A DNA stretch of 64,000 nt from Ralstonia sp. UBA689 (GTDB lineage: Bacteria; Pseudomonadota; Gammaproteobacteria; Burkholderiales; Burkholderiaceae). Under the pieces are notes generated by a model, which saw nothing but the letters and a program-made list of their open reading frames with translations, was not told the DNA's origin and made no database searches. Positions within the stretch are counted from its first letter, which is position 1. Every line of letters starts with the position of its first letter. Where the stretch lies: contig NZ_DBMV01000044.1 of assembly GCF_002298975.1 (NCBI RefSeq), forward strand, positions 1 to 64,000, written 5' to 3'. Positions 63,222 to 64,000 of the stretch are shown here, in pieces. The position numbers and the translations under genes were made by a program.

Positions 63222-63907
63222 GCGGGTTCCCCAACGCGCTCGCTCTTGGCCGATGCGCGCTCAAAAGCGTCGAGGATGGGCGCCAGCCGCTCGCGCTTCA
63301 ACTTCAGTGCGGCCTGGTTGACGACCAGTCGGGACGAGATCTGCACGATCTCCTCCACCTCGACAAGGTTGTTCGCGCGCAGCGTGCCACCGGTGCTGAC
63401 CAAATCGACGATGGCATCGGCCAGGCCCACCAGCGGGCCCAGCTCCATCGAGCCGTACAGCTTGATCAGGTCGACGTGCACGCCCTTCTTGGCGAAGTGC
63501 TCGCGCGCGGTGTTCAGATACTTCGTCGCGACCGACAGGCGCGCGCCCTGGCGCACCGCGTTGGCGTAATCGAAGCCCTTGGGCACCGCCACCGACATGC
63601 GGCAGCGGGCGATGTTCAGGTCGATGGGCGCATACAGGCCCGCCATGCCGTGCTCCATCAGCACGTCGCGGCCGGCTACGCCGAAGTCCGCTGCGCCGTA
63701 CTGCACGTAGGTCGGCACGTCGGAGGCCCGCACGATGATCACGCGCAGCGCCGGGTCAGAGGTCGGCAAGATCAGCTTGCGCGAGGTTTCCGGATCTTCG
63801 GTCACCTCGATGCCCGCGGCCTTCAACAGCGGCAGCGTCTCTTCAAAAATGCGCCCTTTCGACAGTGCCAGCGTGAGCTGATCGGAGGCGGACTGGAATG
63901 CGTTCAT
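63218..63907 (-). CDS. hisG: ATP phosphoribosyltransferase, short form
   Basis: This 229-residue catalytic subunit starts histidine synthesis. It has LALSKGRIFEETLPLL, ADFGVAGRDVLMEHG and the PRPP-binding VDLVSTGGTLRANNL. It lacks the C-terminal regulatory domain of long HisG, so it should need a HisZ partner encoded elsewhere. It is the first his gene, 7 bases after murA. Confidence 0.97.
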   Translation of the reverse strand: MNAFQSASDQLTLALSKGRIFEETLPLLKAAGIEVTEDPETSRKLILPTSDPALRVIIVRASDVPTYVQYGAADFGVAGRDVLMEHGMAGLYAPIDLNIARCRMSVAVPKGFDYANAVRQGARLSVATKYLNTAREHFAKKGVHVDLIKLYGSMELGPLVGLADAIVDLVSTGGTLRANNLVEVEEIVQISSRLVVNQAALKLKRERLAPILDAFERASAKSERVGEPA

Positions 63908-63914
63908 GGCCTGC

Positions 63915-64000
63915 TTACCCTTGGATACGGCGGATCTTGGCGCCGACGGCGGAGAGCTTGTCTTCGATGCGGTCGTAGCCGCGGTCGAGGTGATAGATGC
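63915..64000 (-). CDS. murA: UDP-N-acetylglucosamine 1-carboxyvinyltransferase, C-terminal end only
   Basis: The last 27 codons read IYHLDRGYDRIEDKLSAVGA and then KIRRIQG, followed by TAA. This is the conserved MurA C-terminus. The rest lies beyond the window edge. murA preceding hisG is the usual order in Burkholderiales. Confidence 0.93.
   Translation of the reverse strand, partial: IYHLDRGYDRIEDKLSAVGAKIRRIQG

Overview
The window is a GC-rich betaproteobacterial chromosome segment. The gene content fits the genus Ralstonia or a close Burkholderiales relative: a cyoABCD oxidase, a petABC-sspA-sspB cluster, and a his-tat cluster with marC lying between hisB and hisH. The species call is an inference from gene order and protein character; no search was run.

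Layout. 0-4 kb (minus): cytochrome bo3 ubiquinol oxidase, cyoABCD. 4.6-8.5 kb (plus): an iron-uptake unit with a Fur-box-like site, an ECF sigma factor, a FecR regulator and a TonB-dependent siderophore receptor. 8.5-12.6 kb (minus): an OprB-type porin and an NRAMP-family transporter whose metal-site residues look like those of Mg2+-type members. Each is preceded by a very short open reading frame. The two short frames encode related peptides (MDS-x-S-(S)-R-P-aromatic), and the NRAMP leader also holds a long imperfect palindrome and a 71-codon gene. 12.7-13.1 kb: a frameshifted SnoaL-like pseudogene.

13.2-37.75 kb is a genomic island placed at the 3' end of a tRNA-Thr(UGU) gene. Next to the tRNA is the first 26 codons of a tyrosine integrase, cut by an IS21-family element (35,108-37,576). 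The island carries a Burkholderia-style contact-dependent inhibition / two-partner secretion locus, all on the minus strand: a 2,905-residue CdiA-like exoprotein with a C-terminal PD-(D/E)xK-like nuclease toxin, a probable immunity gene, two small lipoproteins, a second short hemagglutinin, one TpsB transporter, a small membrane protein, a parvulin-type PPIase and a large membrane-bound M48 protease.

37.75-44.7 kb is core genome: tRNA-Thr, sspB, sspA, petC, petB, petA (the bc1 complex), then mscL, a Nif3-like gene and a DegS-like protease. 45-54 kb is a transport block: a general porin, then two paralogous periplasmic binding proteins flanking a TctD/TctE-type two-component system, followed by a fused permease and an ATPase. 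The regulators probably control this ABC importer. 54.3-64 kb (minus) is the histidine operon hisG-D-C-B-marC-hisH-A-F-I-E followed by a DUF4870-like gene and tatABC. The 3' end of murA lies at the window edge.

The most unusual signals are the paired leader peptides in front of the porin and NRAMP genes, and the expanded CDI locus.
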